NCBI RefSeq assembly: GCF_001665785.1 | Contig: NZ_LZSO01000050.1 | Location: forward strand, 1 to 64,000 | DNA: 64,000 nt | Origin: Mycolicibacterium peregrinum | GTDB lineage: Bacteria > Actinomycetota > Actinomycetes > Mycobacteriales > Mycobacteriaceae | Reading direction: 5' to 3' | Part shown: positions 31,961-40,702 of the stretch, one piece after another | Layout: every line of letters starts with the position of its first letter | How positions within the stretch are numbered: the stretch's first letter is position 1 | The notes under the pieces: generated by a model | Told to the model about the DNA's origin: nothing | Seen by the model: the letters and a program-made list of their open reading frames with translations, nothing else | The model's database searches: none | Program-made: the position numbers and the translations under genes

Positions 31961-32725
31961 TCATCCCCAGGTCAGCGGATCGAGCGCGAGATAGAACCGC
32001 AGCCGCTCCGGATCCACTTGCGCCGGGTATCCCGCAGCCAGGCCCGCCGCGGCGGCCTCGGCGAAACCGGGAAAGGTATCGGCCGTGTTGGCCAGTAGCA
32101 GCGCCAGGTCGGCATGGCGATCCGCGAGGCCCAGACGGCCAAGGTCGACGAAACCCTCGACGGTGAGCCGGTCGGGGTCGATCAGGATGTTCGGCAGGCA
32201 CAGGTCGCCATGGCACACCACCCGATCGTCGGCCTCCTGCCGGCGGCGCAGTTCGGTCTCGCGTTCGACGCGGGCCAGCAGTTCACCGGCCGGGACGTCC
32301 CGGTCCTCGTCGCGCAGGAAGTCCGGGTCGACCGCGCCCGCGGCGACCACCGAGCGGGCCCGGGCCAACATCTCGTCGAGATCGCGCCGGTAGGGACATT
32401 CGCCGGGCGTGATGCCGTGCAGTGTGCGGACGGCCGCCACGACCGACGGCCAGGCCGTCCCCAGTGCCGTCTCCGTGAGCCGATCGGCGGCGACGCCGCC
32501 GACGGCACTGGTGACCAGGACGGCGCCGCCGTCCTCGGTGGTACCCCAGTCGATGACGGCAGGCACCGGGAGCCCGTGACCGTGCGCCCACAACACCCGG
32601 TCCCGCTCCGCTACCAGGTCGGCCACCGCCGCGGCGTCGACCACCTTCGCGTACCGGGAGCCGTCGGCATTCCGGAACACCCCGGCGCCGGATTCACCGC
32701 GCGTGACGGGAAGCCAATCGGTCAC
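31961..32725 (-). CDS. Aminoglycoside 3''-phosphotransferase-like kinase (APH(3'')-I family)
   Basis: This 254-residue kinase begins WLPVTRGESGAGVFRNADG (Gly-rich ATP loop) and has the Brenner motif VCHGDLCLPNILID (catalytic Asp, Asn) and VDLGRLGLADRHADLALLL (DxG metal site and RHxDLA block). This arrangement is typical of APH(3')/APH(3'') enzymes; a chromosomal APH(3'')-Ic giving streptomycin resistance is known from M. fortuitum, and the N-terminus here appears similar. Streptomycin phosphorylation is therefore likely but not shown. Start GTG 32725. Confidence 0.85.
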   Translation of the reverse strand: MTDWLPVTRGESGAGVFRNADGSRYAKVVDAAAVADLVAERDRVLWAHGHGLPVPAVIDWGTTEDGGAVLVTSAVGGVAADRLTETALGTAWPSVVAAVRTLHGITPGECPYRRDLDEMLARARSVVAAGAVDPDFLRDEDRDVPAGELLARVERETELRRRQEADDRVVCHGDLCLPNILIDPDRLTVEGFVDLGRLGLADRHADLALLLANTADTFPGFAEAAAAGLAAGYPAQVDPERLRFYLALDPLTWG

Positions 32726-32728
32726 GGA

Positions 32729-32956
32729 TCAGCGGCGCAACTGCGCGATACCCAACACGGTCAGTACGCCCGCCAGACCCGCCAGCACGAGTGCCAGCAC
32801 CAACAGCGGCGACGAATAGCTGACCGCCGTGGTGGCCGGCTCACCCTCCAAAACCGGTGCCACCTCGATCGTCGTCGCCGCCGCGATCCAGCTCAGCACG
32901 CAGCCCACCGCGGCAACGGCAGCCACCATGAGCTCAAGGACGGCCCGCCGCTTCAC
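32729..32956 (-). CDS. Two-helix small membrane protein (Rv0514-like)
   Basis: The 75-residue protein has two hydrophobic helices (about residues 7-27 and 49-70) joined by a short extracytoplasmic loop VAPVLEGEPATTAVSYSS. The GTG at 32956 overlaps the stop of the upstream membrane protein gene as GTGA. Position near hemB suggests equivalence to M. tuberculosis Rv0514. Function unknown. Confidence 0.72.
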   Translation of the reverse strand: MKRRAVLELMVAAVAAVGCVLSWIAAATTIEVAPVLEGEPATTAVSYSSPLLVLALVLAGLAGVLTVLGIAQLRR

Positions 32957-33438
32957 GGGGTGCGCTCCTCGACCAGTGGCGTCAACGCTTCACGCAGCCG
33001 CCGGTGCTTGCGCGCCCAGGCCTGGGCCCCGCGGTTGCCGGTGAGCTTCAGCCCGATACCGGTCCGGCCGCGCGGCACCCCGCTGAGCTCACCGAGGGCA
33101 CGGTCGGACTGCCATTTCGGCGACTCCGAGCCCGACGCCTCCGAGTAGATCGACACGATCTCGTCGAGCTTGATGGTCTCGGCACCCTGGCGCAGCGTTT
33201 CGGCAGTCAGCTCGACCGACGTGTGGATGCGCGCGGCCTTGATCTGGATGGCCACGAACACCGACACCAGTACCAAAAACACGATCGGGATCCACAGGTC
33301 CTGGCCGTAGCCGCCGGTCATCTGCAGAATCGCCATGCCGATCCCGGCGAACGGTCCGAGCAGGAGCCAGGCCCAGCTGGCGCCCTGCTCGTAGAACAGC
33401 ACTTCAGAGGCAACCTTGTTCACCGGTTCACTCTCCAT
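32953..33438 (-). CDS. Membrane protein with cytoplasmic C-terminal domain (Rv0513-like, DUF3093-like)
   Basis: The 161-residue protein has two closely spaced helices (SWAWLLLGPFAGIGMAILQM and IPIVFLVLVSVFVAIQIKAA) followed by a soluble part with HTSVELTAETLRQGAETIKLDEI and ALGELSGVPRGRTGIGLKLT. This PH-like arrangement is similar to DUF3093 proteins. ATG 33438 is preferred, since GGAGGGG lies 5 nt upstream; GTG 33444 would fall within that site. It overlaps the neighbours on both sides. Confidence 0.72.
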   Translation of the reverse strand: MESEPVNKVASEVLFYEQGASWAWLLLGPFAGIGMAILQMTGGYGQDLWIPIVFLVLVSVFVAIQIKAARIHTSVELTAETLRQGAETIKLDEIVSIYSEASGSESPKWQSDRALGELSGVPRGRTGIGLKLTGNRGAQAWARKHRRLREALTPLVEERTP

Positions 33439-33808
33439 GGTCACCCCTCCGCAATGGCAGCGCGCTCACGCCGGTTCCCACGATGAGCGGGAGCAGCGCG
33501 ACCAGCACGAGAACGTTGAGGCCGGTCAACAGCACCAGAACCACGATAGCCAGCGACAATGCCACCGCCGCGCGCCGGTAGCGATCATCTGAGCGGCTGC
33601 GGCCCGCCAGGAAAGCCATACCGAGCCCCGCCAGCACGGTGAGTGCGCCGATCCCCCGGTACAGCATCGTGTTCACGCCGGGCGGGATGCTCGCCGAAAC
33701 CGCGAGCATGCCGCCGGCGATCAACAACACCGCGCCGACCAACCAGCAGCCGAATCCGATGGTCGCGCGTCGCGACGGGGATGAGTGCGAAGACGGCGGC
33801 GAAGACAT
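33428..33808 (-). CDS. Small four-helix membrane protein, unknown function
   Basis: The 126-residue protein (start ATG 33808, MSSPPSSHSSPSRRATIG) has about four hydrophobic helices: FGCWLVGAVLLIAGGMLAVS, LYRGIGALTVLAGLGMAFLAG, and a tandem pair near residues 83-118. Its end overlaps the next gene by 11 bp, so the run from hemB to 32729 may be one transcript. No family recognised. Confidence 0.7.
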   Translation of the reverse strand: MSSPPSSHSSPSRRATIGFGCWLVGAVLLIAGGMLAVSASIPPGVNTMLYRGIGALTVLAGLGMAFLAGRSRSDDRYRRAAVALSLAIVVLVLLTGLNVLVLVALLPLIVGTGVSALPLRRGDHGE

Positions 33809-33828
33809 TGTCGGGAAGCGTAGCGAAA

Positions 33829-34263
33829 TCAGCGGGTGAAGAAGCCGTCGGCATCCTTGCGGTGCAGCAGGTACAGGCCACCCGCGATCAGCACCGACCC
33901 CACGATCGCGGTGACCGCGTAACCCATCGCCGCCGCATCCTGGCGTTCGCCGGTCAGCAGGCTGCTGATCGCGTGCAGCACCGAGACGATTCCCCCACTG
34001 GTCAACAGCGTGCGGGCCCAGCGATATCCCTGCCGCATCAGCATCAGGAAGGCCACCACGATCGACGACAGCACCACCACGAACATCACCGAGAAGACGA
34101 CCGTCATGGACCGTTGCACACCCGTGCCGGATCCGGTCAACGCGTCGATCAGATAGCCGACCACCATCAGCACCAGTGCGGCCGTCCACAGCCAGAATCC
34201 GGTGTCGACGTCGTCGGGACGACCGGTCGGGCTCGGTTCCTGTTCGGTGCCCGGATCGGTCAC
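33829..34263 (-). CDS. Four-helix membrane protein next to hemB
   Basis: The 144-residue protein has a hydrophilic N-terminus (about 20 residues) and four hydrophobic helices (FWLWTAALVLMVVGYLID, VVFSVMFVVVLSSIVVAFLML, an amphipathic RWARTLLTSGGIVSVLHAI, and VTAIVGSVLIAGGLYLLH). GTG 34263 overlaps the hemB stop as GTGA, so it is translationally coupled to hemB. No known function. Confidence 0.75.
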   Translation of the reverse strand: MTDPGTEQEPSPTGRPDDVDTGFWLWTAALVLMVVGYLIDALTGSGTGVQRSMTVVFSVMFVVVLSSIVVAFLMLMRQGYRWARTLLTSGGIVSVLHAISSLLTGERQDAAAMGYAVTAIVGSVLIAGGLYLLHRKDADGFFTR

Positions 34264-35240
34264 GCGAGCCAGCCGGCCACGTCGGCCGCCCAGTAGGTCA
34301 GCACGATGTCGGCCCCGGCCCGCCGGATTCCGGTCAACGACTCCAGCGCGGCGGCCTGCAGGTCGATCCAGCCATTGGCCGCAGCGGCGCAGATCATCGA
34401 GTACTCCCCCGAAATCTGGTACGCGGCAACGGGTACCGGCGAGATATCGGCGGCGGCGCGCACCACATCCAGGTAACTCATCGCCGGCTTGACCATGACA
34501 ATGTCGGCACCCTCGTCGATGTCGAGTTCGACCTCGTGCACGGCTTCGCGGATATTGCCCGGATCCTGTTGATAGGTACGCCGATCGCCGACCAGGCTGG
34601 ACGACACCGCTTCCCGGAACGGGCCGTAGAACGCCGAGGCGAACTTGGCCGCGTAGGCCAGGATGGCCACGTCGGCGTGCCCGGCCGCATCGAGACCGTC
34701 GCGGATGGCGGCCACCTGACCGTCCATCATTCCGCTGGGGCCCACCACGTGCGCACCCGATTCCGCTTGTGCCACGGCAAGTTCCACGTAGCGCAGGTTG
34801 GTCGCGTCGTTGTCGACGCGGCCCGCGGCGTCCAGCACGCCACAATGCCCATGATCGGTGAACTCATCGAGACAGGTGTCGGCCATCAGCACGGTGGCGT
34901 CACCCAGGTCCTTGGCCAGATCCCGCAACGCCACGTTGAGGATGCCGTCCGGATCGACGCCCACGGCGCCGGTCGGATCCTTGTCCTCGTCACGGGGCAC
35001 TCCGAACAGCATCAGACCACCCACGCCGGCCGCCACCGCGTCGGCGGCCGCCTGGCGCAACGAATCCCTGGTGTGCTGCACCACGCCGGGCATCGAGGAG
35101 ATCGGGCGCGGCTCATCGATGCCGTCGGCGACGAACATCGGCAGTACCAGATGCCGCGGCTCCAAAGAGGTTTGAGCCACCAGTCGACGCATCGCCGGCG
35201 TGGACCGCAGCCGGCGCGGACGATGCCTTGGAAAAGCCAC
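34260..35240 (-). CDS. hemB: Delta-aminolevulinic acid dehydratase (porphobilinogen synthase) HemB
   Basis: The 326-residue enzyme condenses two 5-aminolevulinate molecules to porphobilinogen. It has RPRRLRSTPAMRRLVAQT, LMADTCLDEFTDHGHCGVLD (metal-binding Cys/His region), YAAKFASAFYGPFREA (first active-site Lys), MVKPAMSYLDVV (Schiff-base Lys) and VAAYQISGEYSM. The start is GTG 35240, with GGAGGGA 6 nt upstream, close to M. tuberculosis HemB (about 329 aa). It lies 96 bp downstream of hemD. Confidence 0.96.
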   Translation of the reverse strand: MAFPRHRPRRLRSTPAMRRLVAQTSLEPRHLVLPMFVADGIDEPRPISSMPGVVQHTRDSLRQAAADAVAAGVGGLMLFGVPRDEDKDPTGAVGVDPDGILNVALRDLAKDLGDATVLMADTCLDEFTDHGHCGVLDAAGRVDNDATNLRYVELAVAQAESGAHVVGPSGMMDGQVAAIRDGLDAAGHADVAILAYAAKFASAFYGPFREAVSSSLVGDRRTYQQDPGNIREAVHEVELDIDEGADIVMVKPAMSYLDVVRAAADISPVPVAAYQISGEYSMICAAAANGWIDLQAAALESLTGIRRAGADIVLTYWAADVAGWLA

Positions 35241-35336
35241 AGCTATCCCTCCTCCTCCTCCGCTCCATCCTCGAAACGGCATTCCAGCAGGAAAAGTTCG
35301 AGTAAGGCCCTGCCGGAATGCGGTTTCGGCGAAAAA

Positions 35337-37013
35337 CTAGCGTCTACGGCTCTTCTTGCGCGGCGGGGGCAGCGCCCCTTCGGCCCGCAGTCGGGCGGCG
35401 TGCTCGGCAAGCGCATCGACCAGCGGTCCCACCGCGGCCGACTCTGGCTGCACATCCACCCTCAGGCCGAATTCCGCTGCGGTTTCAGCAGTTTTCGGTC
35501 CGATGCAGGCCACGATGGTCCGGGCATGCGGCTTGCCGGCGATACCGACCAGGTTGCGCACCGTGGAGCTCGAGGTGAAGCAGACCGCGTCGAAGCCACC
35601 GGTCTTGATCATCTCGCGGGTCTGCGCCGGCGGCGGAGCCGCACGCACGGTGCGGTAGGCGGTGACGTCCTCGATCTCCCAGCCGCGCTCACGCAGGCCC
35701 TCGGCCAGCGTCTCGGTGGCGATGTCGGCGCGGGGCAGCAGCACCCGGTTCACCGGGTCGAAAACCTCGTCGAACGGCGGGAACTCGTCGAGCAGGCCGA
35801 GCGAGGACTGCTCGCCCGACGGCACCAGCTCGGGGTTGATGCCGAAGGCCCGCACCTTGTCGGCGGTGGCCTGTCCGACACACGCGATCTTCACGCCGGA
35901 GAACGCCCGCGCATCCAGACCGAACTCGTTGAACTTCTCCCACACCGCACGCACGGCGTTGGTCGAGGTGAACACCACCCACTGGAACCGGCCGTCGACC
36001 AGGCCCTTGACCGCGCGCTCCATCTGCGCGGGGCTGCGCGGCGGCTCGACGGCGATGGTCGGGACCTCGATCGGCAGGGCGCCGTGGCCCACGAGCCGGT
36101 CGCTCATCTCCCCGGCCTGGTCCTTGGTGCGCGGCACCAGCACGGTCCACCCGTACAGGGCGCGGCTCTCCCACCAGTTCAGCTTGGCGCGGTTGGCCAC
36201 GGTCTTGCCGATGGTGACGACCAGCGGCCCGGTCAGAGGCCCGGCCAGCTCGCTTCCGGCCGGCTTCTCCAGCACGGCCTTGTCGAGCAGACCACCGAGC
36301 GTGGTCTCCACCGAGCGCTGCTGGCAGGTGGTGCCGCTCGCGGTCACCACTGCCGGGGTGCTGTCGACCAGGCCCTGCTCGATCAGGGTGCGGGCGGCAT
36401 CCGGCAGATGCGACGCGGTCGCGTGCAGGATCAGCGGCCCGGGCGCGGCGGCCAGCGCCGCCCAGTCCACGTCACCGCGGACGTCGGCCACGGTGTGCGC
36501 CGACCCCAGCGGCAGACCCGCGTAGGTGGGCACCGCGCTGGTGGCGGGCAGCCCGGGGACGATCTCGAAGTTCATGTGGGACTTGGCCAGCGCACCGATC
36601 TCGGTGATGACGGCGTCCACGGACAGCGGGTCACCGGAGACCAGACGGACCACGTCGTAGCCGTGGCGGGCCTCCGCGATCAGCGTCTTGGCCACCTCGG
36701 CAGGGTCGCCGAGGGCGGGACGGACCTCAGGCCCACCCGCGATGATGGCGGCTTGCGCCGCGTCGGGGGTTCCGGCGGCATCGTCACCGGCGGCGTCGGC
36801 CTTGGCCGGCTCTGCCGGGGCGGGGCCGGATGCCGGCGGCAGCTCCGTGCCGATCAATGCCAGCACAGCTTCGGGGACGTCGGGATCGGTGAACACCAAC
36901 TCGGCGTGCGCCAGTACAGTTTGTGCCCGTGCCGTCAGCAGCCCCGGATCTCCCGGGCCTGAGCCCACAAATGTGATGCGGCCGGGCTTCGCCTTGCGAC
37001 CTCGCATGGTCAT
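35337..37013 (-). CDS. hemD: Bifunctional uroporphyrinogen-III C-methyltransferase / uroporphyrinogen-III synthase
   Basis: The 558-residue fusion has an N-terminal SUMT (CobA/CysG-like) domain, residues about 10-270, with TFVGSGPGDPGLLTARA, RLVSGDPLSVDAVI and VPGLPATSAVPTYAGLPLG, and a C-terminal HemD domain (about 285-540) with LYGWTVLVPRTKDQAGEMS, VFTSTNAVRAVWEKF and ACVGQATADKVRAFG. HemD cyclises hydroxymethylbilane to uroporphyrinogen III; the SUMT domain diverts it to siroheme or cobalamin. It ends in a basic tail PPPRKKSRRR. It overlaps hemC by ATGA; ATG 37007 is an alternative start. Confidence 0.93.
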   Translation of the reverse strand: MTMRGRKAKPGRITFVGSGPGDPGLLTARAQTVLAHAELVFTDPDVPEAVLALIGTELPPASGPAPAEPAKADAAGDDAAGTPDAAQAAIIAGGPEVRPALGDPAEVAKTLIAEARHGYDVVRLVSGDPLSVDAVITEIGALAKSHMNFEIVPGLPATSAVPTYAGLPLGSAHTVADVRGDVDWAALAAAPGPLILHATASHLPDAARTLIEQGLVDSTPAVVTASGTTCQQRSVETTLGGLLDKAVLEKPAGSELAGPLTGPLVVTIGKTVANRAKLNWWESRALYGWTVLVPRTKDQAGEMSDRLVGHGALPIEVPTIAVEPPRSPAQMERAVKGLVDGRFQWVVFTSTNAVRAVWEKFNEFGLDARAFSGVKIACVGQATADKVRAFGINPELVPSGEQSSLGLLDEFPPFDEVFDPVNRVLLPRADIATETLAEGLRERGWEIEDVTAYRTVRAAPPPAQTREMIKTGGFDAVCFTSSSTVRNLVGIAGKPHARTIVACIGPKTAETAAEFGLRVDVQPESAAVGPLVDALAEHAARLRAEGALPPPRKKSRRR

Positions 37014-37945
37014 TCTTCACTCCCGCGCTCTACCAACAGCTCGCGTGCACCCAACTCGAAAAGCTCCGCAGCCACCGAGACACCCAAGTCAGCGGCCCGA
37101 TCGGGAGTTCCGATGCCGGACGCACGGATCACGTCGGATCCGTCCAGCGTCGCCACGCAGCCGCGCAACGACACCTCTTCGAAGACATTGCCGTCCTCAT
37201 CGATGGACTCGACCACTTCTGCGATCGCTCCCACCGGTGCGGAACAGCCCGCCTCCAGTTCGGCGAGCAGGGTCCGCTCGGCGGTGACCGCGGCGCGCGT
37301 GTCGGCGTCATCCAACTCCGACAGCACCGAAATCAGCTCGGTGTCGCCGGAGCGGCATTCCACCGCGAGCGCACCTTGAGCCGGCGCTGGCAACATCTGC
37401 ACCGGCTCGAGCGACTCGGTGACTTGATCGAGACGTCCGATACGGGCCAGACCCGCTCGGGCGACCACGATGGCGTCGAGATCGCCGCTCGTAACCCTGT
37501 TCAACCTGGTATCTAGGTTGCCTCGTAGGGGGCGGATTTCCAAACCGAGACCCAGTGCTCTAAGCTGCGCGGCCCGTCGCGCACTCGACGTGCCGATCAC
37601 GGACCCCGCCGGCAACTCCCCGAGCACCAATCCGTCCCGCGCCACCAGCGCGTCACGAGGGTCCTCACGGCGCGGGACGGCGGCGATCACGAACCGGTCG
37701 TCACGGGCGGTGGGCAAATCTTTGTAAGAGTGAACGGCCATGTCCACCCGGCCGTCGTGGATCGCCTCCCGCAGCGCCGCGGTGAAGACCCCGACGCCGA
37801 TGTCGGCGATGGGGCCCTGGTTGCGGTCGCCCTCGGTCGAGATGATCACCAACTCGCAGGGGTGGCCTGCGGCTCGTAATGCGTCCCTGATGGTGCCGGC
37901 CTGCGTGGTCGCCAGCAGGCTACCCCGGGTGCCGATCCGGATCAC
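37010..37945 (-). CDS. hemC: Porphobilinogen deaminase (hydroxymethylbilane synthase) HemC
   Basis: The 311-residue enzyme polymerises four porphobilinogens. Motifs are IRIGTRGSLLATTQAG, ISTEGDRNQGPIADIG, DMAVHSYKDLPTA, GTSSARRAAQLRAL and the dipyrromethane-cofactor Cys in LLAELEAGCSAPVGA. The start is set at GTG 37945 because M. tuberculosis HemC begins at the matching Met (MIRIGTRGS); an upstream TTG at 37966 would add seven residues and leave only 3 bp after the hemA stop. No strong ribosome binding site is visible for either, so translation may be coupled to hemA. Confidence 0.93.
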   Translation of the reverse strand: MIRIGTRGSLLATTQAGTIRDALRAAGHPCELVIISTEGDRNQGPIADIGVGVFTAALREAIHDGRVDMAVHSYKDLPTARDDRFVIAAVPRREDPRDALVARDGLVLGELPAGSVIGTSSARRAAQLRALGLGLEIRPLRGNLDTRLNRVTSGDLDAIVVARAGLARIGRLDQVTESLEPVQMLPAPAQGALAVECRSGDTELISVLSELDDADTRAAVTAERTLLAELEAGCSAPVGAIAEVVESIDEDGNVFEEVSLRGCVATLDGSDVIRASGIGTPDRAADLGVSVAAELFELGARELLVERGSEE

Positions 37946-37969
37946 CGTATCGCGCGTTTCTACCAAGCT

Positions 37970-39325
37970 CTACTCAGACTTATCGAGATCTGTTGTCATA
38001 AAGGGCAATTCACTGGCCGCCACAGCTTCGACGGCTTGCGGATCGAGTTCGAACAGCTCCCGCAGAGCCTCTGCGTAGCTGTCCCCGCCAGGCGCGCTGG
38101 CGAGTTGTTTCACCCGCACCGTGGGTGCGTGCAAAAGCTTGTCGACGACACGGCGGACTGTCTTGGCCACCTCGTCGCGGTGTGCTGCCTCCAGTTCGGG
38201 CAGCCGGTTGTCCAGGCGCAACAACTCGGCCTCCACCACGTCGGCGGCGCGTTGCCGCAGCGCGGTGACGGTCGGGGTGACCTCGGCCATCCGCTGGCCG
38301 GCCAGGTAGTTGGCAACCTCGGTGGCAACGATCGTGCGGGCCGCATCGGCGTCGGTGGCAGCGGCGCGCGCCGACGGCTCCCGCTGAATCCGGTCCATGT
38401 CGACAACCCAGACACCGGGCAGCCCGGACACCGCCGGATCCACGTCGCGGGGCATGCCGAGGTCACAGATGACCAGCTGCCGATCGCCCGCGGCGGCATC
38501 GCGCTGCGCCAGGGCATGGTGTACGTCGGCCAAGGAGACCACCGGGCGTACCGCCCCGGTGCTGCTGACCACGACATCGGAATCGGCCAGCGCTTCCGGG
38601 AGCTGGTCCAGGCAGAATGCCTGTGCCTGCACGCCCTGCTCGGTGAGGTTCGCCGCGAGGCGCTGGGCCCGCGGAAGCGAGCGGTTCACCACATTGACCC
38701 GTTCGATCCCGGCCCGTACCAGGTGCGCACCGGCCAGGGCGCCCATCGAGCCCGCGCCGATCACCGCTGCGGTGCGGCCGGCGAGACCGCCATTGAGCTT
38801 GGTTTCGGCCATTCCGAGAGCCACTGAGACCACCGAGGCTCCCGCCGCGTCGATCCCGGTCTCGGAATGCACCCGCTTGCCGACGTTGAGGGCCCGCTGG
38901 GCCAGCTCGTGCAGGGTGCGCCCGACGGTCTGGTGTTCCTCGGCCGTCGCATAGGCGCGACGCACCTGGCCCAGCACCTGGGCTTCACCGATGACCGCCG
39001 AATCCAGGCCGCTGGTCACCGCGAACAGGTGCTCGACGGCGGCCTCGGCGTACCGGACGTACGCGTATTTGGTGAGATCGTTCAGCGACATGCCGGAGTG
39101 ATCGGAGAGCACCTGCCCGATGATCGACAGGCCGCCGTGGAAGGCCTCGACCACGGCGTATACCTCGACGCGGTTGCAGGTCGACAGAACCATGGCCTCG
39201 GTGACCAACGAGGATCGGAGGACCTCGTCGATGATCTTGGCCTGATCGGATTCGTCAGTGCTCAACTGCTCGAGAACAGACACCGGCGCGCTGCGGTGCG
39301 AAACCCCGAATAGCAGCACACTCAC
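37970..39325 (-). CDS. hemA: Glutamyl-tRNA reductase HemA
   Basis: The 451-residue enzyme starts the C5 pathway, reducing glutamyl-tRNA to glutamate-1-semialdehyde for HemL. The catalytic Cys50 is in MVLSTCNRVEVYAVV; the NADPH domain has AAVIGAGSMGALAGAHLV, and SGLDSAVIGEAQVLGQV is the family signature. The dimerisation helix fills the C-terminal 100 residues. Start is GTG 39325 (VSVLLFGVSHRSAP). It heads the hemA-hemC-hemD-hemB run. Confidence 0.96.
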   Translation of the reverse strand: MSVLLFGVSHRSAPVSVLEQLSTDESDQAKIIDEVLRSSLVTEAMVLSTCNRVEVYAVVEAFHGGLSIIGQVLSDHSGMSLNDLTKYAYVRYAEAAVEHLFAVTSGLDSAVIGEAQVLGQVRRAYATAEEHQTVGRTLHELAQRALNVGKRVHSETGIDAAGASVVSVALGMAETKLNGGLAGRTAAVIGAGSMGALAGAHLVRAGIERVNVVNRSLPRAQRLAANLTEQGVQAQAFCLDQLPEALADSDVVVSSTGAVRPVVSLADVHHALAQRDAAAGDRQLVICDLGMPRDVDPAVSGLPGVWVVDMDRIQREPSARAAATDADAARTIVATEVANYLAGQRMAEVTPTVTALRQRAADVVEAELLRLDNRLPELEAAHRDEVAKTVRRVVDKLLHAPTVRVKQLASAPGGDSYAEALRELFELDPQAVEAVAASELPFMTTDLDKSE

Positions 39326-39377
39326 GGCTTCATCACCACGTCACCAAGGTAATCGTTTCCGGCCCGCCCACCAAATT

Positions 39378-39662
39378 TCATCTGGTGGGAAGGTCAGCCC
39401 TAAGCGCCTGCTCGTCGACTTCCCAATAGCTGTGCTGGGCCCCGTTCAGCAAAATCACCGGCAACAGATCGCCGTAGCGGGCCCGCAGCGTGGTGTCGCC
39501 CGCACCGGCGGCAACGTCCACGTCCGTGGTCACCAGCTCGAAGTCCAGTTCTTCATGCAAAGCGGCCAGCTCCTGCGCAGCTCGTTCACACATGCTGCAG
39601 CCCGCCCGGGTCAGCAACGTCACAGTGGCTCGACCGCCGGTACCCGCCCGTTCACCCTCCAC
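39378..39662 (-). CDS. Glutaredoxin-like protein, Rv0508 homologue
   Basis: The 94-residue thioredoxin-fold protein has the redox motif TRAGCSMCERA (CxxC), FELVTTDVDVA and the cis-Pro strand LLPVILLNG. M. tuberculosis Rv0508 (about 97 aa) lies next to hemA in the same way. The GTG at 39662 is chosen because a GATACT box ends 6 nt upstream, giving a leaderless mRNA; GTG 39623 would remove the first 13 residues and leave the core strand at the very N-terminus. It lies upstream of hemA and is likely co-transcribed with it (52-bp gap). Confidence 0.83.
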   Translation of the reverse strand: MEGERAGTGGRATVTLLTRAGCSMCERAAQELAALHEELDFELVTTDVDVAAGAGDTTLRARYGDLLPVILLNGAQHSYWEVDEQALRADLPTR

Positions 39663-39668
39663 AACGCC

Positions 39669-39694
39669 AGTATCCCGGCCCGGTGACTTAGGGT
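39669..39694. promoter_or_regulatory. Compact divergent leaderless promoters for the glutaredoxin and serB1 genes
   Basis: The start codons at 39662 (minus) and 39701 (plus) are separated by 38 bp. GATACT on the minus strand (39669-39674) ends 6 nt before GTG 39662, and TAGGGT on the plus strand (39689-39694) ends 6 nt before GTG 39701. The two -10 boxes lie 14 bp apart, so each promoter's -35 region lies over or beyond the other's start site. Confidence 0.5.
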
Positions 39695-39700
39695 GAAAAC

Positions 39701-40594
39701 GTGCCCGAATCCGGTAGTGCCGATGCGCTCGAACAGGAGCTTGCCGCCGAGGCCAGCGCCGAACTCGCAGTGACCGAGCTCGAGTCCGACACCGACCCCA
39801 CCGGGACACCGGCGCCGCCGCCCGATCTGACGGCCGCGGCGTTCTTCGACGTCGACAACACCCTGGTGCACGGATCGTCGCTGGTGCACTTCGCCCGCGG
39901 TCTGGCCGCCCGCAAGTACTTCACCTACCGCGACATCCTCGGCATCGTCTACGCCCAGGCCAAGTTCCAGTTCACCGGTAAGGAGAACAGCGACGACGTC
40001 GCCGAGGGCAAGCAGAAGGCCCTGGCGTTCATCGAGGGCCGCTCCACCGCCGAGCTCGTCGAGCTGGGCGAGGAGATCTACGACGAGATCATCGCCGACA
40101 AGATCTGGCCGGGAACCCGGGCGCTGGCCCAGATGCACCTGGACGCCGGGCAGCAGGTGTGGCTCGTCACCGCAACGCCCTACGAGTTGGCCGCCACGAT
40201 CGCCAAGCGTCTGGGGTTGACGGGCGCGCTGGGGACGGTCGCCGAATCGGTCGACGGGGTGTTCACCGGCCGACTGGTCGGCGACATCCTGCACGGCACC
40301 GGCAAGGCCCACGCGGTGCGGTCACTGGCCATCCGTGAAGGACTCAACCTGCGCCGGTGTACCGCATATTCGGACAGCTTCAACGACGTGCCGATGCTGT
40401 CGCTGGTCGGTACCGCGGTGGCCATCAACCCCGACGCCGCGCTGCGCGATGTGGCCAGGGAACGCGGCTGGGAGATCCGCGACTTCCGCACCGCACGCAA
40501 GGCTGCGCGCATCGGGGTGCCGTCGGCGTTGGCACTCGGCGCGCTGGGCGGTGCGCTGGCCGCCGCCGCCTCCCGCCGCCACGACATTCGCTGA
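39701..40594 (+). CDS. serB1: HAD-IB family hydrolase, SerB1 (Rv0505c) homologue
   Basis: The 297-residue protein has an acidic low-complexity N-terminus (about 45 residues), then the HAD catalytic motif AAFFDVDNTLVHGSS (DVDNT), motif II VWLVTATPYELA, and motif III/IV CTAYSDSFNDVPMLSLVG. These define the HAD-IB subfamily that includes phosphoserine phosphatases and acyl-glycerol-phosphate phosphatases; serine synthesis is therefore not certain. A hydrophobic C-terminus (VPSALALGALGGALAAAASRR) could be a membrane anchor. GTG 39701 fits a leaderless mRNA. Confidence 0.86.
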   Translation: MPESGSADALEQELAAEASAELAVTELESDTDPTGTPAPPPDLTAAAFFDVDNTLVHGSSLVHFARGLAARKYFTYRDILGIVYAQAKFQFTGKENSDDVAEGKQKALAFIEGRSTAELVELGEEIYDEIIADKIWPGTRALAQMHLDAGQQVWLVTATPYELAATIAKRLGLTGALGTVAESVDGVFTGRLVGDILHGTGKAHAVRSLAIREGLNLRRCTAYSDSFNDVPMLSLVGTAVAINPDAALRDVARERGWEIRDFRTARKAARIGVPSALALGALGGALAAAASRRHDIR

Positions 40595-40702
40595 GCCGCC
40601 GGGCCGCGTTGGTAAGATTCCGCGTCGGGTCGCGCCACGCGGGCCCCACAGCATGCCCGTTTCGTGCGCACCGCGCACCGCAGACCGAACAGCGCAGGGA
40701 AT

